Shown in pieces: positions 42,356 to 52,070 of a DNA stretch of 64,000 bases (the first letter of the stretch is position 1; each line of letters opens with the position of its first letter). The stretch spans positions 141,658-205,657 of the forward strand of contig NZ_RAQQ01000013.1 of the NCBI RefSeq assembly GCF_003610785.1, given 5' to 3'. The position numbers and the translations under genes were made by a program. Under the pieces are notes generated by a model. It worked only from the letters and a program-made list of their open reading frames with translations. It was not told where the DNA came from and ran no database searches. The DNA comes from Micromonospora globbae (GTDB lineage Bacteria > Actinomycetota > Actinomycetes > Mycobacteriales > Micromonosporaceae).

Positions 42356-45337
42356 TTGCGGTTCAGGATCCTGGGACCCCTGCGGATCGGTGACGGCGAC
42401 GTCACCGTCACCGCGGGCCGGGACCGGGTCGTGCTCTCCATGCTGCTGCTGCGGCCCAACGGGATCGTGCCGGTGGAGGAACTGGTCGACGCGATCTGGG
42501 AGGAGCGGCCGCCGGCCACCGCCCGCGCCCAGGTGCAGACGTGCGTGTCGCGTCTCCGGCGCCGGCTGGACCAGCTCGGCGTCCCGCCCGCGACGATCGT
42601 CAGCGATCCGGTCGGCTACGGCATCCGGGTCGGGCCGGGCGAGCTGGACGCCCAGGTGTTCGCGCGGTACGTCGACACCGCCCGCGCCGCCGTCGCCGCC
42701 GGGCAGCTCGCCGAGGCCCAGCGGCAGTTCCGCGCCGCCATCGCCCTCTGGCGGGGACCGGCGCTGAGCGGGACCGCGAGCCGCAGCGTACGGCGGGGGG
42801 CGCAGGCCCTCGACGAGAAGGGCTTCACGGCGCTCGAGGAGTGCGTGGACGTCGAGCTGCGGCTCGGGCAGGCGGCCGAGATCCTGGCCGTGCTCACCGA
42901 GGCACTGTCCCGGAACCCGCTGCGGGAGCGGCTGCGCGGGCAGGTGATGCTCGCCCTCTCGGCGGTCGGCCGGCAGGCGGACGCGCTCGCCGTGTACCGC
43001 GAGGGGCGGCGGCTCTACGCCGAGGAGCTGGGCATCGAGCCGGGCGCGACGTTGCAGGAGATCCACCAGCGGGTGCTCGCCGGCGACCTCGCGCTCGCCG
43101 GCCCGGAGAGCCGCTCGACTGCGCCGGTCCGTTGCCTGCCGCGCGCCATCAGCGACTTCACCGGCCGGCAGGAGACCCTGGCGCGGCTGGTCAAGGAGAT
43201 CGAGGAGGGACGCACCCGGGTCCAGCTGATCGACGGGATGCCCGGCAGCGGCAAGACCACCCTGGCCGTCCACCTCGCCACGGCGTTGAGCGACCGGTAT
43301 CCGGACGCGCAGCTCTTCATCGACCTGCACGGGCACAGCGAGCGGGGGCCGCTGTCCCCGGCGGCGGCGCTCGCCGCGCTGCTGCGCCAGCTCGGGGTGC
43401 CCGGGGACCGCATCCCCGCGGAGGCCGACGAACGGGTCGCGCTCTGGCGCAGCGAGCTCGCGCATCGGCGCGCCGTCGTGGTCCTGGACAACGCGGCGTC
43501 CGCCGCCCAGGTGGTGCCGCTGCTGCCCAGCGGGCCGGGTTGTCTCACCCTCGTCACGAGCCGGCGCCGGCTGACCGGCCTCGACGAGGGGCGGCCGTCG
43601 TCACTCGACCTCCTCGACCCCGACGAGGGGGTGGACCTGCTGGCGCGGGTCGTCGGCCCCGAACGGGTGGCCGCCGAGCCGCAGGCCGCCGCCGAGGTGG
43701 TCCGCCGCTGCGGCCGGCTGCCCCTGGCCATCCGGCTCGCCGGGGCGCGGCTCGCGCACCGTCCCCGGTGGCGCATCGCCGACCTCGCCGCCCGGCTCGC
43801 CGACGGTCGGGACGTGCTCACCGAGCTGGTGGCCGGCGACCGCTCCGTCGGCCAGGCCTTCGCCCTGTCGTACGCGCAGGTGAGTCCCGCCGCGCAGCGG
43901 ATGTTCCGGCTGCTCGGGCTGTACCCGGGAGCGGAGTTCGACGCCCTGGCCGCCGCCGCGCTGGCCGACGTGCCGTTGCCCGCCGCGGAACACCTCGTCG
44001 ACGAACTGGTCGACGCGCACCTCGTCAACGAGCCGGACCCGGGGCGGTTCCGCTTCCACGACCTCGTGCGTGAGTACGCCCGGCTCCTGGTGGCGAGCCG
44101 TGACAGCGACGACGGGCGGCGGGTGGCACTCGACGCGCTGCTGGACCACTACGTGGACACCGCCTGGGCGGTCTCCGCGCTCGGCGAGCCGGCCGCGAGC
44201 AGGGTGGGCGTCGAGTTTCCCGAGCCACGCCGGCCGGACCTGGTCGAGGCGGGTCTGGCGGCGGGTGAGGGCTGGTTCGAAACCAATCGCTCATCCCTCG
44301 TCGCCGCCGTCCACCTGGCCGAGCAGGCCGGGCTGCCGCGGCAGTGCTGGCAGTTGGCTCGGGCGACCTGGCACTTCTGGTTCGCCGGGGGGCATCTGGA
44401 CGAGCTGATCGAGACGCACAGCGCCGGCCTCCGCGCCGCCGAGCGGCTGGGCGACCTGGCGGCGAGCGCCACGATGCGCAACTACCTCTCGTCCGCGTAC
44501 TACCGGCTGGGCCGCTTCCCCGAGACGATCGACCTGATGGAGACGGCGCTGCGGGACCGCCAGCGGCTCGGCGACGACCAGGGGGCCGCCACCATCCACC
44601 GGAACCTCGCGGCGGCGCACGCCACGGACCGCCGCTTCGGCCCGGCGATGCGGCACTTCGACGCGGCCACACCCCTGCTGTGGGAGACGGGCCAGCTCGG
44701 CGGGCTCGTGGCGACGCTGAACAACAAGGCCGTGGCCCTGCTCGCCTGGGGACGGTACGAGGAGGCGCAGCGCGTCACCCGTCTGCAGCTGGCGTTGGCC
44801 CGGGAGGTCGGGGAGCTGCGCCTCATTCCCCACGCCATCGGTCACCTCGGGGCCGTCCGGGCGCGGCTCGGCGACCACGAGGGCGCCCTCCGTCGCCTGC
44901 ATCTCGCGCTCCGGCTCAAGCGGCGGTCCGGCAACCGGCTCGGTGAGGCCGAGGTGCTCAACGACATCGGTGCCGTCGAGCGCGCCCTCGGCCAGCCGGA
45001 GAGCGCCGCGGCACGCCACCGGGAGGCGTTCGTGCTCGTCACCGAGATGGGTGACCCCATCGCGGCGCTCGCGTGCCGGAACCTGCTGGGGCTCGCCCTG
45101 TTGGCGCAGGGCGACGTGGCCAGCGCGCTGGACCTGCACCGGCGCGTGCTGGTGGACGCCACCCGGCTCAACTCCCGGTACGAGCGGGCCCGAGCCCTGG
45201 ACGGGATAGCCCGCTGCCTGCGGGACTCCGACCCGGCGGGCGCGCGCAGCCACTGGACCCGCGCGCTCGCCCTGTTCCGCGAGGTGGAGGCGCCGGAGCG
45301 GCACGAGGTGGAGCGGTTCCTGGCCGAGCGGGACTGA
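42356..45337 (+). CDS. AfsR/SARP-type regulator with BTAD, NB-ARC and TPR domains
   Basis: A 993-aa regulator. Order: OmpR-type winged helix (residues 1-95, MRFRILGPLRIGDGDVTV...), bacterial transcriptional activation domain (about 97-240), NB-ARC ATPase with P-loop DGMPGSGKTTLAVH near 290-305 and RRRAVVVLDNAAS as Walker B, then TPRs (about 650-980). AfsR-type proteins activate secondary metabolism or morphological genes. The start is TTG 42356, preceded by AGGGAG; no ATG or GTG is available. Lies between two fumarase genes; its targets cannot be read from the sequence. Confidence 0.88.
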   Translation: MRFRILGPLRIGDGDVTVTAGRDRVVLSMLLLRPNGIVPVEELVDAIWEERPPATARAQVQTCVSRLRRRLDQLGVPPATIVSDPVGYGIRVGPGELDAQVFARYVDTARAAVAAGQLAEAQRQFRAAIALWRGPALSGTASRSVRRGAQALDEKGFTALEECVDVELRLGQAAEILAVLTEALSRNPLRERLRGQVMLALSAVGRQADALAVYREGRRLYAEELGIEPGATLQEIHQRVLAGDLALAGPESRSTAPVRCLPRAISDFTGRQETLARLVKEIEEGRTRVQLIDGMPGSGKTTLAVHLATALSDRYPDAQLFIDLHGHSERGPLSPAAALAALLRQLGVPGDRIPAEADERVALWRSELAHRRAVVVLDNAASAAQVVPLLPSGPGCLTLVTSRRRLTGLDEGRPSSLDLLDPDEGVDLLARVVGPERVAAEPQAAAEVVRRCGRLPLAIRLAGARLAHRPRWRIADLAARLADGRDVLTELVAGDRSVGQAFALSYAQVSPAAQRMFRLLGLYPGAEFDALAAAALADVPLPAAEHLVDELVDAHLVNEPDPGRFRFHDLVREYARLLVASRDSDDGRRVALDALLDHYVDTAWAVSALGEPAASRVGVEFPEPRRPDLVEAGLAAGEGWFETNRSSLVAAVHLAEQAGLPRQCWQLARATWHFWFAGGHLDELIETHSAGLRAAERLGDLAASATMRNYLSSAYYRLGRFPETIDLMETALRDRQRLGDDQGAATIHRNLAAAHATDRRFGPAMRHFDAATPLLWETGQLGGLVATLNNKAVALLAWGRYEEAQRVTRLQLALAREVGELRLIPHAIGHLGAVRARLGDHEGALRRLHLALRLKRRSGNRLGEAEVLNDIGAVERALGQPESAAARHREAFVLVTEMGDPIAALACRNLLGLALLAQGDVASALDLHRRVLVDATRLNSRYERARALDGIARCLRDSDPAGARSHWTRALALFREVEAPERHEVERFLAERD

Positions 45338-45459
45338 GCGACCCCGTCGCCGCGCGCTCCCGTCGCCGCCGCGGGCATCCCGCCCACCGCGGGCGGTGGA
45401 CCGGCACACGTGAGCGCGATCATCTGCACGCCGCCGTCGCGCGCGGCAGGATGGTACGC

Positions 45460-46860
45460 GTGACGACTCCAGAGGCGACGGGTTACCGGATCGAACGCGA
45501 CTCGATGGGCGAGGTGGAGGTGCCCGCCGAGGCGCTGTGGCGGGCGCAGACGCAGCGCGCCGTGCAGAACTTCCCGATCTCCGGCCGGGGCATCGAACCG
45601 GCGCAGATCAAGGCGCTCGCGCAGATCAAGGGCGCTGCCGCGCAGGTCAACGGCGAGCTGGGCGTGATCGGGGCGGACGTGGCCGAGGCGATCGTCACGG
45701 CCGCCGCGCACGTGGCCGACGGCGGCTACGACGACCAGTTCCCAGTCGACGTGTTCCAGACCGGCTCGGGCACCTCGTCCAACATGAACGCCAACGAGGT
45801 GATCGCGACGCTGGCCAGCCGCGAGCTGGGACGCAACGTGCACCCGAACGACGACGTGAACGCGTCGCAGTCCAGCAACGACGTCTTCCCGTCCTCGATC
45901 CACCTGGCCGCCACCCAGTTCGTGGTGGAGGACCTGATCCCCTCGCTGCGTCACCTGGCCGGGGCGCTGGAGGGGAAGGCGGCCGAGTTCGAGACCGTCG
46001 TGAAGGCGGGGCGTACGCACCTCATGGATGCCACCCCGGTCACGCTCGGCCAGGAGTTCGGCGGGTACGCGGCCCAGGTGCGCTACGGCGTCGAGCGGCT
46101 GGAGGCGGTGCTGCCGCGGCTGGCCGAGCTGCCGCTGGGTGGCACGGCCGTGGGCACCGGCATCAATACGCCGCTCGGCTTCGCGGCGCGGGTCATCGAG
46201 AAGCTGCGCGCGTCGACCGGGCTGCCGCTGACGGAGGCGCGCAACCACTTCGAGGCGCAGGGCGCCCGGGACGCGCTCGTGGAGACCTCCGGCCAGCTCC
46301 GTACGATCGCCGTGGGCCTCTACAAGATCGCCAACGACATCCGCTGGATGGGTTCGGGGCCCCGGGCCGGCCTGCGCGAGCTGCGCATCCCCGACCTCCA
46401 GCCCGGCTCGTCGATCATGCCGGGCAAGGTGAACCCGGTGGTCTGCGAGGCGGTCCGCCAGGTCTGCGCCCAGGTGATCGGCAACGACGCCGCCGTCGGC
46501 TTCGCGGGTTCCCAGGGCGACTTCGAGCTGAACGTCATGCTGCCGGTGATGGCCCGCAACCTGCTGGAGTCCATCAAGCTGCTGGCCGCGTCGAGCCGCC
46601 TGCTCGCGGACCGCTGCGTGGTCGGGCTGGTCGCGGACGCCGAGGTCTGCCTGGCGTACGCCGAGGGTTCCCCCTCGATCGTCACCCCGCTCAACCGCTA
46701 CCTGGGCTACGACGAGGCGGCCTCGATCGCGAAGGAGGCGCTGGCGAAGCAGGTGTCGATCCGCGAGGTGGTCATCTCCCGGGGGCACGTGGACTCGGGC
46801 AAGCTCTCCGAGACGCAGCTCGAGGAGGCGCTCGACCTGCTCCGGATGACGCACCCCTGA
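45460..46860 (+). CDS. fumC: Fumarate hydratase class II
   Basis: Iron-independent fumarase of the aspartase/fumarase superfamily, 466 aa. It carries QTGSGTSSNMNANEV, the HPNDDVNASQSSND segment, GRTHLMDATPVTLGQEF and the signature loop GSSIMPGKVNPV. The N-terminus YRIERDSMGEVEVPAEALWRAQTQRAVQNFPISGRG closely follows mycobacterial FumC, which argues against aspartate ammonia-lyase. GTG 45460 lies 7 nt after a CAGGAT box; ATG 45451 is an in-frame alternative. Confidence 0.93.
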   Translation: MTTPEATGYRIERDSMGEVEVPAEALWRAQTQRAVQNFPISGRGIEPAQIKALAQIKGAAAQVNGELGVIGADVAEAIVTAAAHVADGGYDDQFPVDVFQTGSGTSSNMNANEVIATLASRELGRNVHPNDDVNASQSSNDVFPSSIHLAATQFVVEDLIPSLRHLAGALEGKAAEFETVVKAGRTHLMDATPVTLGQEFGGYAAQVRYGVERLEAVLPRLAELPLGGTAVGTGINTPLGFAARVIEKLRASTGLPLTEARNHFEAQGARDALVETSGQLRTIAVGLYKIANDIRWMGSGPRAGLRELRIPDLQPGSSIMPGKVNPVVCEAVRQVCAQVIGNDAAVGFAGSQGDFELNVMLPVMARNLLESIKLLAASSRLLADRCVVGLVADAEVCLAYAEGSPSIVTPLNRYLGYDEAASIAKEALAKQVSIREVVISRGHVDSGKLSETQLEEALDLLRMTHP

Positions 46861-46950
46861 CGCCCCGTCCCCGTGCCGCCGGCGTCGCGCGTCCCGCCGG
46901 TCGCCGTGGCGGCGGCACGGGGTGGTCGTCCGGCCCGTCGCGACGGACGG

Positions 46951-47496
46951 TCAGCCCCTGGCGGCGGCCTTGCGCGCCCGGTACGCGCTGACGGCGGCGC
47001 GGTTGCCGCAGCCCGCCTCGCAGAACCGGCGGGACCGGTTGCGCGAGAGATCCACCAGGACGTTGTCGCAGTCCGGGTGGGCGCAGACGCGGAGGCGGCT
47101 GAGCTCGCCACTGCGGACCAGGTCCGCGATCGCCATGGCCGCTTCGACGGCCATCCGGGTCGCCAGCGGCGCGTCCCGGGGGACGGCGTGGAAGTGGTAC
47201 GGCTCGTCGTCGTGCTCGATCAGCTGCGGCAGGGCGGCGTGCTCGCGGAGCAGCCCGTTCACGATGGCGACCACCTCGTGCACGTCGGCGTCCCAGATCC
47301 GGCGCAGCCGGGGACGCAGGTCGTGGACCGACGCCAGTTCCGCCTCGGTGTGCTCGTGCCGGCCGCTGTAGGCGTGCGCGGCGTAGAACTCGTCGAGGGC
47401 CGCGACGTCGGGCAGCCCTTCGCCGTCGCCCCCGCCGGTGTTGACCAGAGCGGCGGCGGCGATCAGGGAGCATTCGGTGTCATGGGCGAAAAGCAA
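46951..47496 (-). CDS. CGNR zinc-finger / ABATE-domain regulator
   Basis: A 181-aa protein with the N-terminal ABATE domain (HDTECSLIAAAALVNT...) and C-terminal CGNR zinc finger (CAHPDCDNVLVDLSRNRSRRFCEAGCGNRAAVSAYRAR), a DNA-binding treble of the stress-response type. It is divergent from an EamA transporter gene with 85 bp between and likely regulates it. Start TTG 47496 matches the conserved MLFAHDTE start and has GGAG upstream. Confidence 0.82.
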   Translation of the reverse strand: MLFAHDTECSLIAAAALVNTGGGDGEGLPDVAALDEFYAAHAYSGRHEHTEAELASVHDLRPRLRRIWDADVHEVVAIVNGLLREHAALPQLIEHDDEPYHFHAVPRDAPLATRMAVEAAMAIADLVRSGELSRLRVCAHPDCDNVLVDLSRNRSRRFCEAGCGNRAAVSAYRARKAAARG

Positions 47497-47581
47497 CTTG
47501 ACTCCTGTCGGGATGGCCGCCTAGCGTCATCGGTATAGCCCTAGTTTGCCCATTACTCGCCGGAGTGCCAAGGAGCGCCCG

Positions 47582-48544
47582 ATGCAGCAGTCACCCGCCA
47601 CCGGGCTCGGCCTCGGCCTCGCCCTGCTCTCCGCGGTCACGTTCGCCACGTCCGGCACCTTCGCCCGGTCGCTGATCGAGGACGGATGGTCCGCGCCGTC
47701 CGCCGTCATCGCCCGGGTCGGGATCGCGGCGCTGGTCCTCGCGGCACCGGCGCTGCTGTCCCTGCGCGGCCGGTGGCACGTGCTGCGGCGCAACATCGGT
47801 GTGCTGGGCGTCTTCGGGCTGCTCGGGGTGGCGCTCGCCCAGGTCTGCTTCTTCAACGCCGTCCGCTACCTCCCCGTCGGTGTCGCCCTGCTGCTGGAGT
47901 ACCTCGGCATCATCCTCGTCGTCGGCTGGACGTGGCTGGTCCACGGGCAGCGGCCCCGCCGGCTGACCGTGGCGGGCGCCGCCGCGGCCCTGGCCGGCCT
48001 CGTGTTCGTCCTCGACCTCACCGGCGCCGGGCGACTCGACCCCCTCGGCGTGCTCTGGGGGCTCGGCGCGGCCGTCGGCCTGGCCGGCTACTACGTGCTC
48101 GCCGGCCGGGTCGACCCCGAGCTGCCCTCGGTGGTGCTCGCCAGCGGCGGGATGGGCGTCGGCGCCGTCGCGCTGGGCGGGCTCGGGCTGGTCGGGGCGC
48201 TGCCGCTGAACGCCACGTTCGGCGAGGTCACCTTCGCCGGGCAGCAGACGAGCTGGCTCGTGCCGATCGCCGGGCTCTCGCTGGTCGCCGCCGTGGTCGC
48301 GTACCTCACCGGCATCGCCGGGGCGCGGATCCTCGGGCCCCGTCTGTCCTCCTTCGTGGGGCTCACCGAGGTCATGTTCGCCGTCCTGATCGCCTGGCTG
48401 GTCCTCGGCGAGCTGCCGACGGTGGTGCAGCTGGTCGGCGGGGTGCTCATCGTGGCCGGCGTCGCCCTCGTCCGCATCGACGAGCTGCGCGAGCCCCCCG
48501 CGACGACCGCCGTGCCGGAGCCGGTGCTCGCCGCCGAGCGCTGA
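47582..48544 (+). CDS. EamA/DMT-family transporter
   Basis: A 320-aa drug/metabolite transporter with ten predicted membrane helices in two EamA repeats (residues about 8-145 and 160-300; note FATSGTFARSL in the first and LTEVMFAVLIAWLVLGE in the second). Exports small metabolites such as amino acids, substrate unknown. ATG 47582 has AAGGAG 7-12 nt upstream. Divergent from the CGNR regulator. Confidence 0.85.
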   Translation: MQQSPATGLGLGLALLSAVTFATSGTFARSLIEDGWSAPSAVIARVGIAALVLAAPALLSLRGRWHVLRRNIGVLGVFGLLGVALAQVCFFNAVRYLPVGVALLLEYLGIILVVGWTWLVHGQRPRRLTVAGAAAALAGLVFVLDLTGAGRLDPLGVLWGLGAAVGLAGYYVLAGRVDPELPSVVLASGGMGVGAVALGGLGLVGALPLNATFGEVTFAGQQTSWLVPIAGLSLVAAVVAYLTGIAGARILGPRLSSFVGLTEVMFAVLIAWLVLGELPTVVQLVGGVLIVAGVALVRIDELREPPATTAVPEPVLAAER

Positions 48545-48643
48545 GGCGACCAACTCGCGAGCGTGGCGGTGCCCGAGCGCCGCCGATCGGCGCGGCGCCG
48601 GGGCCGCCTCGCGCGACGTCCCCGGCGACGAGCTGATCCGGGG

Positions 48644-49624
48644 TCATCGCCGCCAGCCGCGCGCTCGCAGGGCGGCGCGGACCTCCCGGACGACACCGGG
48701 GAAGTCCTCGGCCATCCGCCGATCCGTCACGTGCAGGACGAGCCAGCCGGCCGCGACGAACCGGTCGAGGCGCGGCCGGGAGAGCGGATCAGGGCGCGGC
48801 ACGTGGGGCCGGCCGGGGCCGGGGCGCGGGCGGTGGGGTAGGTCGCGCCGCCACGGGCCGTCGTACTCGACCGCCACCCGGTACCCCGGCCACGCGATGC
48901 CGGGCTGGAACGGGCCGGTCGGCAGGCGTACCGGAAACCGAGCCACCGGGCGGGGAAGCCCGGCGAGCACCAGCCGCATCCGCAGGTGCGACTCGGGCGG
49001 CGACTGGGCGGCGGCGTCCGCCAGGCCGAAGAGCCAGCCCGCCCGCCGGCCGCCCGGCCGGGCGAGGTTCGCGGCGGCCAGGTCCGCGAGCGCGGCGCGG
49101 CTGGTGAGACCCTTCGCGAGGAGCGCGTCGACGATGCCGACCGCGCGGACCGGATCGAGCCAGACCGCGCACTCCCAGGCCGCCGCGGTGGGATCGGACC
49201 GGCGGACCCGACCCAGCGTGGCGCCGGTCGGGACGTGGGCGCCCGGCGGGGCGCCGGTCGGGTCGGTGCCGGGAGTGGCGGGGCCAGCGGAGTGCACCCG
49301 GATGCCGCGGGGCGAGTCGATCCGGATGGCCCGGGGCACCAGGACGTGCACGTCGTCGGAGAAGGCCGCGGCGTGCGCGACGCCGTGCAGGTACGCCGCC
49401 GACGGGCCGGCGAGCACCGCCTCGGCCGGCAGTTTCAGAAGGGCCGCCCGGCAGACGAGCCCGTGGTCACGGGGAAGGCGGGCGTCGGCGTACACGTCGT
49501 GCATGACGCGGACCCACGAGCGCCCGCGGAGCTGGTGGTGGGTGAGCAGCCCCTGCCGGACGGCGTCCGAGCCGCGGAAGACCTGCCCGGCGAGCGCGTC
49601 CGGCCGGTGGGGACGAGGAGGCAT
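48644..49624 (-). CDS. DUF559-type protein with AbiEi-like N-terminal region
   Basis: A 326-aa protein of the common actinobacterial type that joins a winged-helix-like N-terminus (FRGSDAVRQGLLTHHQLRGRSWVRVMHDVYADARLP) to a C-terminal Vsr/DUF559 nuclease-like fold (ESHLRMRLVLAGLP..., YRVAVEYDGPW..., LDRFVAAGWLVLHVTDRRM). In this copy the segment between EYDG and LDRFVAAGW is a Pro/Arg-rich insert that I do not expect in the fold, so nuclease activity is doubtful. Related to proteins called type IV toxin-antitoxin AbiEi antitoxins, with no toxin gene visible beside it. Confidence 0.6.
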   Translation of the reverse strand: MPPRPHRPDALAGQVFRGSDAVRQGLLTHHQLRGRSWVRVMHDVYADARLPRDHGLVCRAALLKLPAEAVLAGPSAAYLHGVAHAAAFSDDVHVLVPRAIRIDSPRGIRVHSAGPATPGTDPTGAPPGAHVPTGATLGRVRRSDPTAAAWECAVWLDPVRAVGIVDALLAKGLTSRAALADLAAANLARPGGRRAGWLFGLADAAAQSPPESHLRMRLVLAGLPRPVARFPVRLPTGPFQPGIAWPGYRVAVEYDGPWRRDLPHRPRPGPGRPHVPRPDPLSRPRLDRFVAAGWLVLHVTDRRMAEDFPGVVREVRAALRARGWRR

Positions 49625-49757
49625 ACCGCCACCCTCGTGGCGCTGGTCGGGCACTGGGCACCCCTGTGGACGACCGCCCGCCACGGCGACGGCGGCTCCT
49701 GTGCACAACCACCCGCCGGGGTGCCGGATGTGGTATCGCGCGGCCAGCGGAAGCCGG

Positions 49758-50591
49758 TCAGCGGAGGGCGGTGGCGATCGCCGTCGCCGCGGCGCGCACC
49801 TGGGCGCCCACCGAGTCCACGTCCAGCGGCGCCAGCGCCACCACACCGACGCTCGCCTCCAGCCCGGGCACCCCGAGCACCGGTGCGGCCACCCCGTACG
49901 CCCCGGCCTGCAGTTCCCCGCTGCTGCTCACCGGATCGGCGGAGCCGGACCGACCTGCCAGGATCGCCCGGCCGGCGGCGCCCCGGTCCAGCGGGTGCCG
50001 TGCCCCCGTCCGGTACGCCACGTGGAACGACGTCCAGCTCGGCTCCACCACGGCCAGGGCCACCCCCTCACCGCCCTCGACGACGGTGAGGTGCGCGGTG
50101 GCGCCGGCCTGCTCGGCGAGGCGACGCAGCGCGGGCAGCGCCCCCTCGGCCAGCAGCGGCTGCGCCCGGCGGGCGAGGTGCAGCACGCCCGCCCCCAACC
50201 GGAGCCGCCCGGCCTCGTCGCGGCGGAGCATGCCGTGCGCGGTGAGCGGCCCGGCCAGCCGGTACACCGCCGCCCGCCCGATGCCGAGCCGGTTGGCGGC
50301 CTCGGTGACGGTCAGCCCGCCCGACGCCTCGGCCACCAGGTGCAGCAGACGCAGCCCGCGCTCCAGGGTCTGCGCCGTCTCGCCGGCCCGTCCGCCCGCG
50401 CCGCCCTGGTCCTCACAGGCCCGGGCGGCAGACCCGTCGCCGACAGCCCGCGCCGTGGCCCCGTCGGCAGCGCCGTCGACCGCCGCCGGTCCGCCCGGAG
50501 CACGGCCCGCGGCCCGGGCCGCCGGCCCGCCGGGAGCCCCGCCCGCGGCCCGCGCCGTCGGGCCGCCTCCGGGCCGTGCCGCCGTGTCCAT
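49758..50591 (-). CDS. IclR family transcriptional regulator
   Basis: A 277-aa regulator: HTH_IclR domain (TAQTLERGLRLLHLVAEASGGLTVTEAANRLGIGRAAVYRLAGPLTAHGMLRRD, about residues 70-125) and an IclR effector domain (LRRLAEQAGATAHLTVVEGGEGVALAVVEP...RHPLDRGAAGRAILAG). The first 65 residues are low-complexity Gly/Ala/Pro/Arg repeats (GGPxARAAG), unusual for the family, so the true start may be a later GTG. Divergent from cysS by 63 bp. Target genes unknown. Confidence 0.8.
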   Translation of the reverse strand: MDTAARPGGGPTARAAGGAPGGPAARAAGRAPGGPAAVDGAADGATARAVGDGSAARACEDQGGAGGRAGETAQTLERGLRLLHLVAEASGGLTVTEAANRLGIGRAAVYRLAGPLTAHGMLRRDEAGRLRLGAGVLHLARRAQPLLAEGALPALRRLAEQAGATAHLTVVEGGEGVALAVVEPSWTSFHVAYRTGARHPLDRGAAGRAILAGRSGSADPVSSSGELQAGAYGVAAPVLGVPGLEASVGVVALAPLDVDSVGAQVRAAATAIATALR

Positions 50592-50642
50592 GACTGGGAG
50601 CGTACGACGAGCCACCGGCCGATCCGGAAATGCGCGGACGGC

Positions 50643-50648
50643 TACCCT
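50643..50648 (+). promoter_or_regulatory. -10 box for leaderless cysS transcript
   Basis: TACCCT ends 6 nt before the GTG at 50655. Confidence 0.55.
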
Positions 50649-50654
50649 TGTACG

Positions 50655-52070
50655 GTGACGCTGCGCCTGTACGACACCGCCACCCGATCGGTCCGGGACT
50701 TCGTCCCCCGGGAAGCCGGCACGGTGAGCGTCTACCTGTGTGGCCTCACCCTCCAGGCCCCGCCGCACATCGGCCACCTTCGCTCCGGGGTGAACTACGA
50801 CATCCTGCGCCGCTGGCTGGTGGCCAAGGGCTACGAGGTCACGTTCGTCCGCAACCTGACGGACATCGACGACAAGATCCTCGTGAAGGCACAGGAGCAG
50901 GGGCGACCCTTCTGGTCGATCGCGTACGCCAACGAGCTGATCCTGGCCGACGCGTACCGGCAGCTCAACGTGCTGCCGCCCACGTACGAGCCGCGGGCCA
51001 CCGGGCACATCCCCGAGATGCAGGAGCTGATCGGCAAGCTGATCGCCGACGGGCACGCGTACCCGGCCCTCGACGGCTCCGGCGACGTCTACTTCGACGT
51101 CACGTCGTGGCCCGAGTACGGGTCGCTCTCCAACCAGTCGCCGGAGGACATGCAGTCCGCCGGCGACGCACCCGACCGGGGCAAGCGCGACCCGCGTGAC
51201 TTCGCCCTGTGGAAGGGCGCCAAACCGGACGAGCCGGAGAACGCGTACTGGCCGTCGCCGTGGGGTCGGGGCCGCCCCGGCTGGCACATCGAGTGCTCGG
51301 CCATGTGCTGGCGCTACCTCGGGCCGGAGTTCGACATCCACGGCGGTGGGCTGGACCTCACCTTCCCGCACCACGAGAACGAGCTCGCCCAGTCCCGGGC
51401 CGCCGGCCTGCCGTTCGCCCGCTACTGGGTGCACCACGGCCTGCTCAGCATCGGCGGGGCCAAGATGGGCAAGTCGCTCGGCAACACCCTCGACCTCGCG
51501 TACGTGGACTCGCTCGGCGTACGCCCGGTGGAGCTGCGCTACTACTACGCGGCCGCGCACTACCGCTCCCGCATCGACTACTCGGAGGACGCGCTCCGCG
51601 AGGCGGCCACCGCGTACCGGCGGATCGAGGGGTTCGTGCAGCGGGCCGCGGAGCGGGTCGGCGCGGGGCAGCTGGGCGAACTGCCGGCCGGGTTCGTCGA
51701 CGCGATGGACGACGACCTGAACACCTCCGCCGCCCTGGCCGTCCTGCACGAGGTGGTCCGGGACGGCAACACCGCCCTGACCGGCGGGGACGACGTGACG
51801 CTCCGCACCACGCTGGCCGCCACCCGCGCCATGCTGGATATCCTCGGCCTCGACCCCCTCGACCCGGCGTGGACCGGCGGCGGCCGGGCGGACGACCTGC
51901 GCGGCGTCGTGGACTCCCTCATCGCACTGGCCCTGGAACAGCGCGCGCAGGCCCGGGCCCGCAAGGACTGGGCCGCCGCGGACGCCGTACGCGACCAGCT
52001 CAAGCTGGCCGGCGTGGTGGTCGAGGACACCCCCCAGGGCCCCCGTTGGACTATTGGAGAGAAGAGCTGA
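50655..52070 (+). CDS. cysS: Cysteinyl-tRNA synthetase
   Basis: Charges tRNA-Cys. The 471-aa class I enzyme has the zinc Cys in YLCGLTLQ, HIGH as PHIGHLRSG, further zinc ligands in HIECSAM and FPHHENE, and KMSKS as KMGKSLGN, with a C-terminal DALR-type domain. Length distinguishes it from the shorter paralogue MshC of mycothiol synthesis. GTG 50655 is fixed by the -10 box 6 nt upstream. It overlaps rlmB by one base. Confidence 0.95.
   Translation: MTLRLYDTATRSVRDFVPREAGTVSVYLCGLTLQAPPHIGHLRSGVNYDILRRWLVAKGYEVTFVRNLTDIDDKILVKAQEQGRPFWSIAYANELILADAYRQLNVLPPTYEPRATGHIPEMQELIGKLIADGHAYPALDGSGDVYFDVTSWPEYGSLSNQSPEDMQSAGDAPDRGKRDPRDFALWKGAKPDEPENAYWPSPWGRGRPGWHIECSAMCWRYLGPEFDIHGGGLDLTFPHHENELAQSRAAGLPFARYWVHHGLLSIGGAKMGKSLGNTLDLAYVDSLGVRPVELRYYYAAAHYRSRIDYSEDALREAATAYRRIEGFVQRAAERVGAGQLGELPAGFVDAMDDDLNTSAALAVLHEVVRDGNTALTGGDDVTLRTTLAATRAMLDILGLDPLDPAWTGGGRADDLRGVVDSLIALALEQRAQARARKDWAAADAVRDQLKLAGVVVEDTPQGPRWTIGEKS

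Noticed and set aside
45460..46860. Aspartate ammonia-lyase instead of fumarase
   Set aside because: The N-terminal region and overall motif set follow mycobacterial FumC closely; aspartase is less consistent.
50655..52070. MshC (mycothiol ligase) instead of CysS
   Set aside because: MshC is about 60 residues shorter, while this protein has the full C-terminal domain and sits before rlmB as cysS does.
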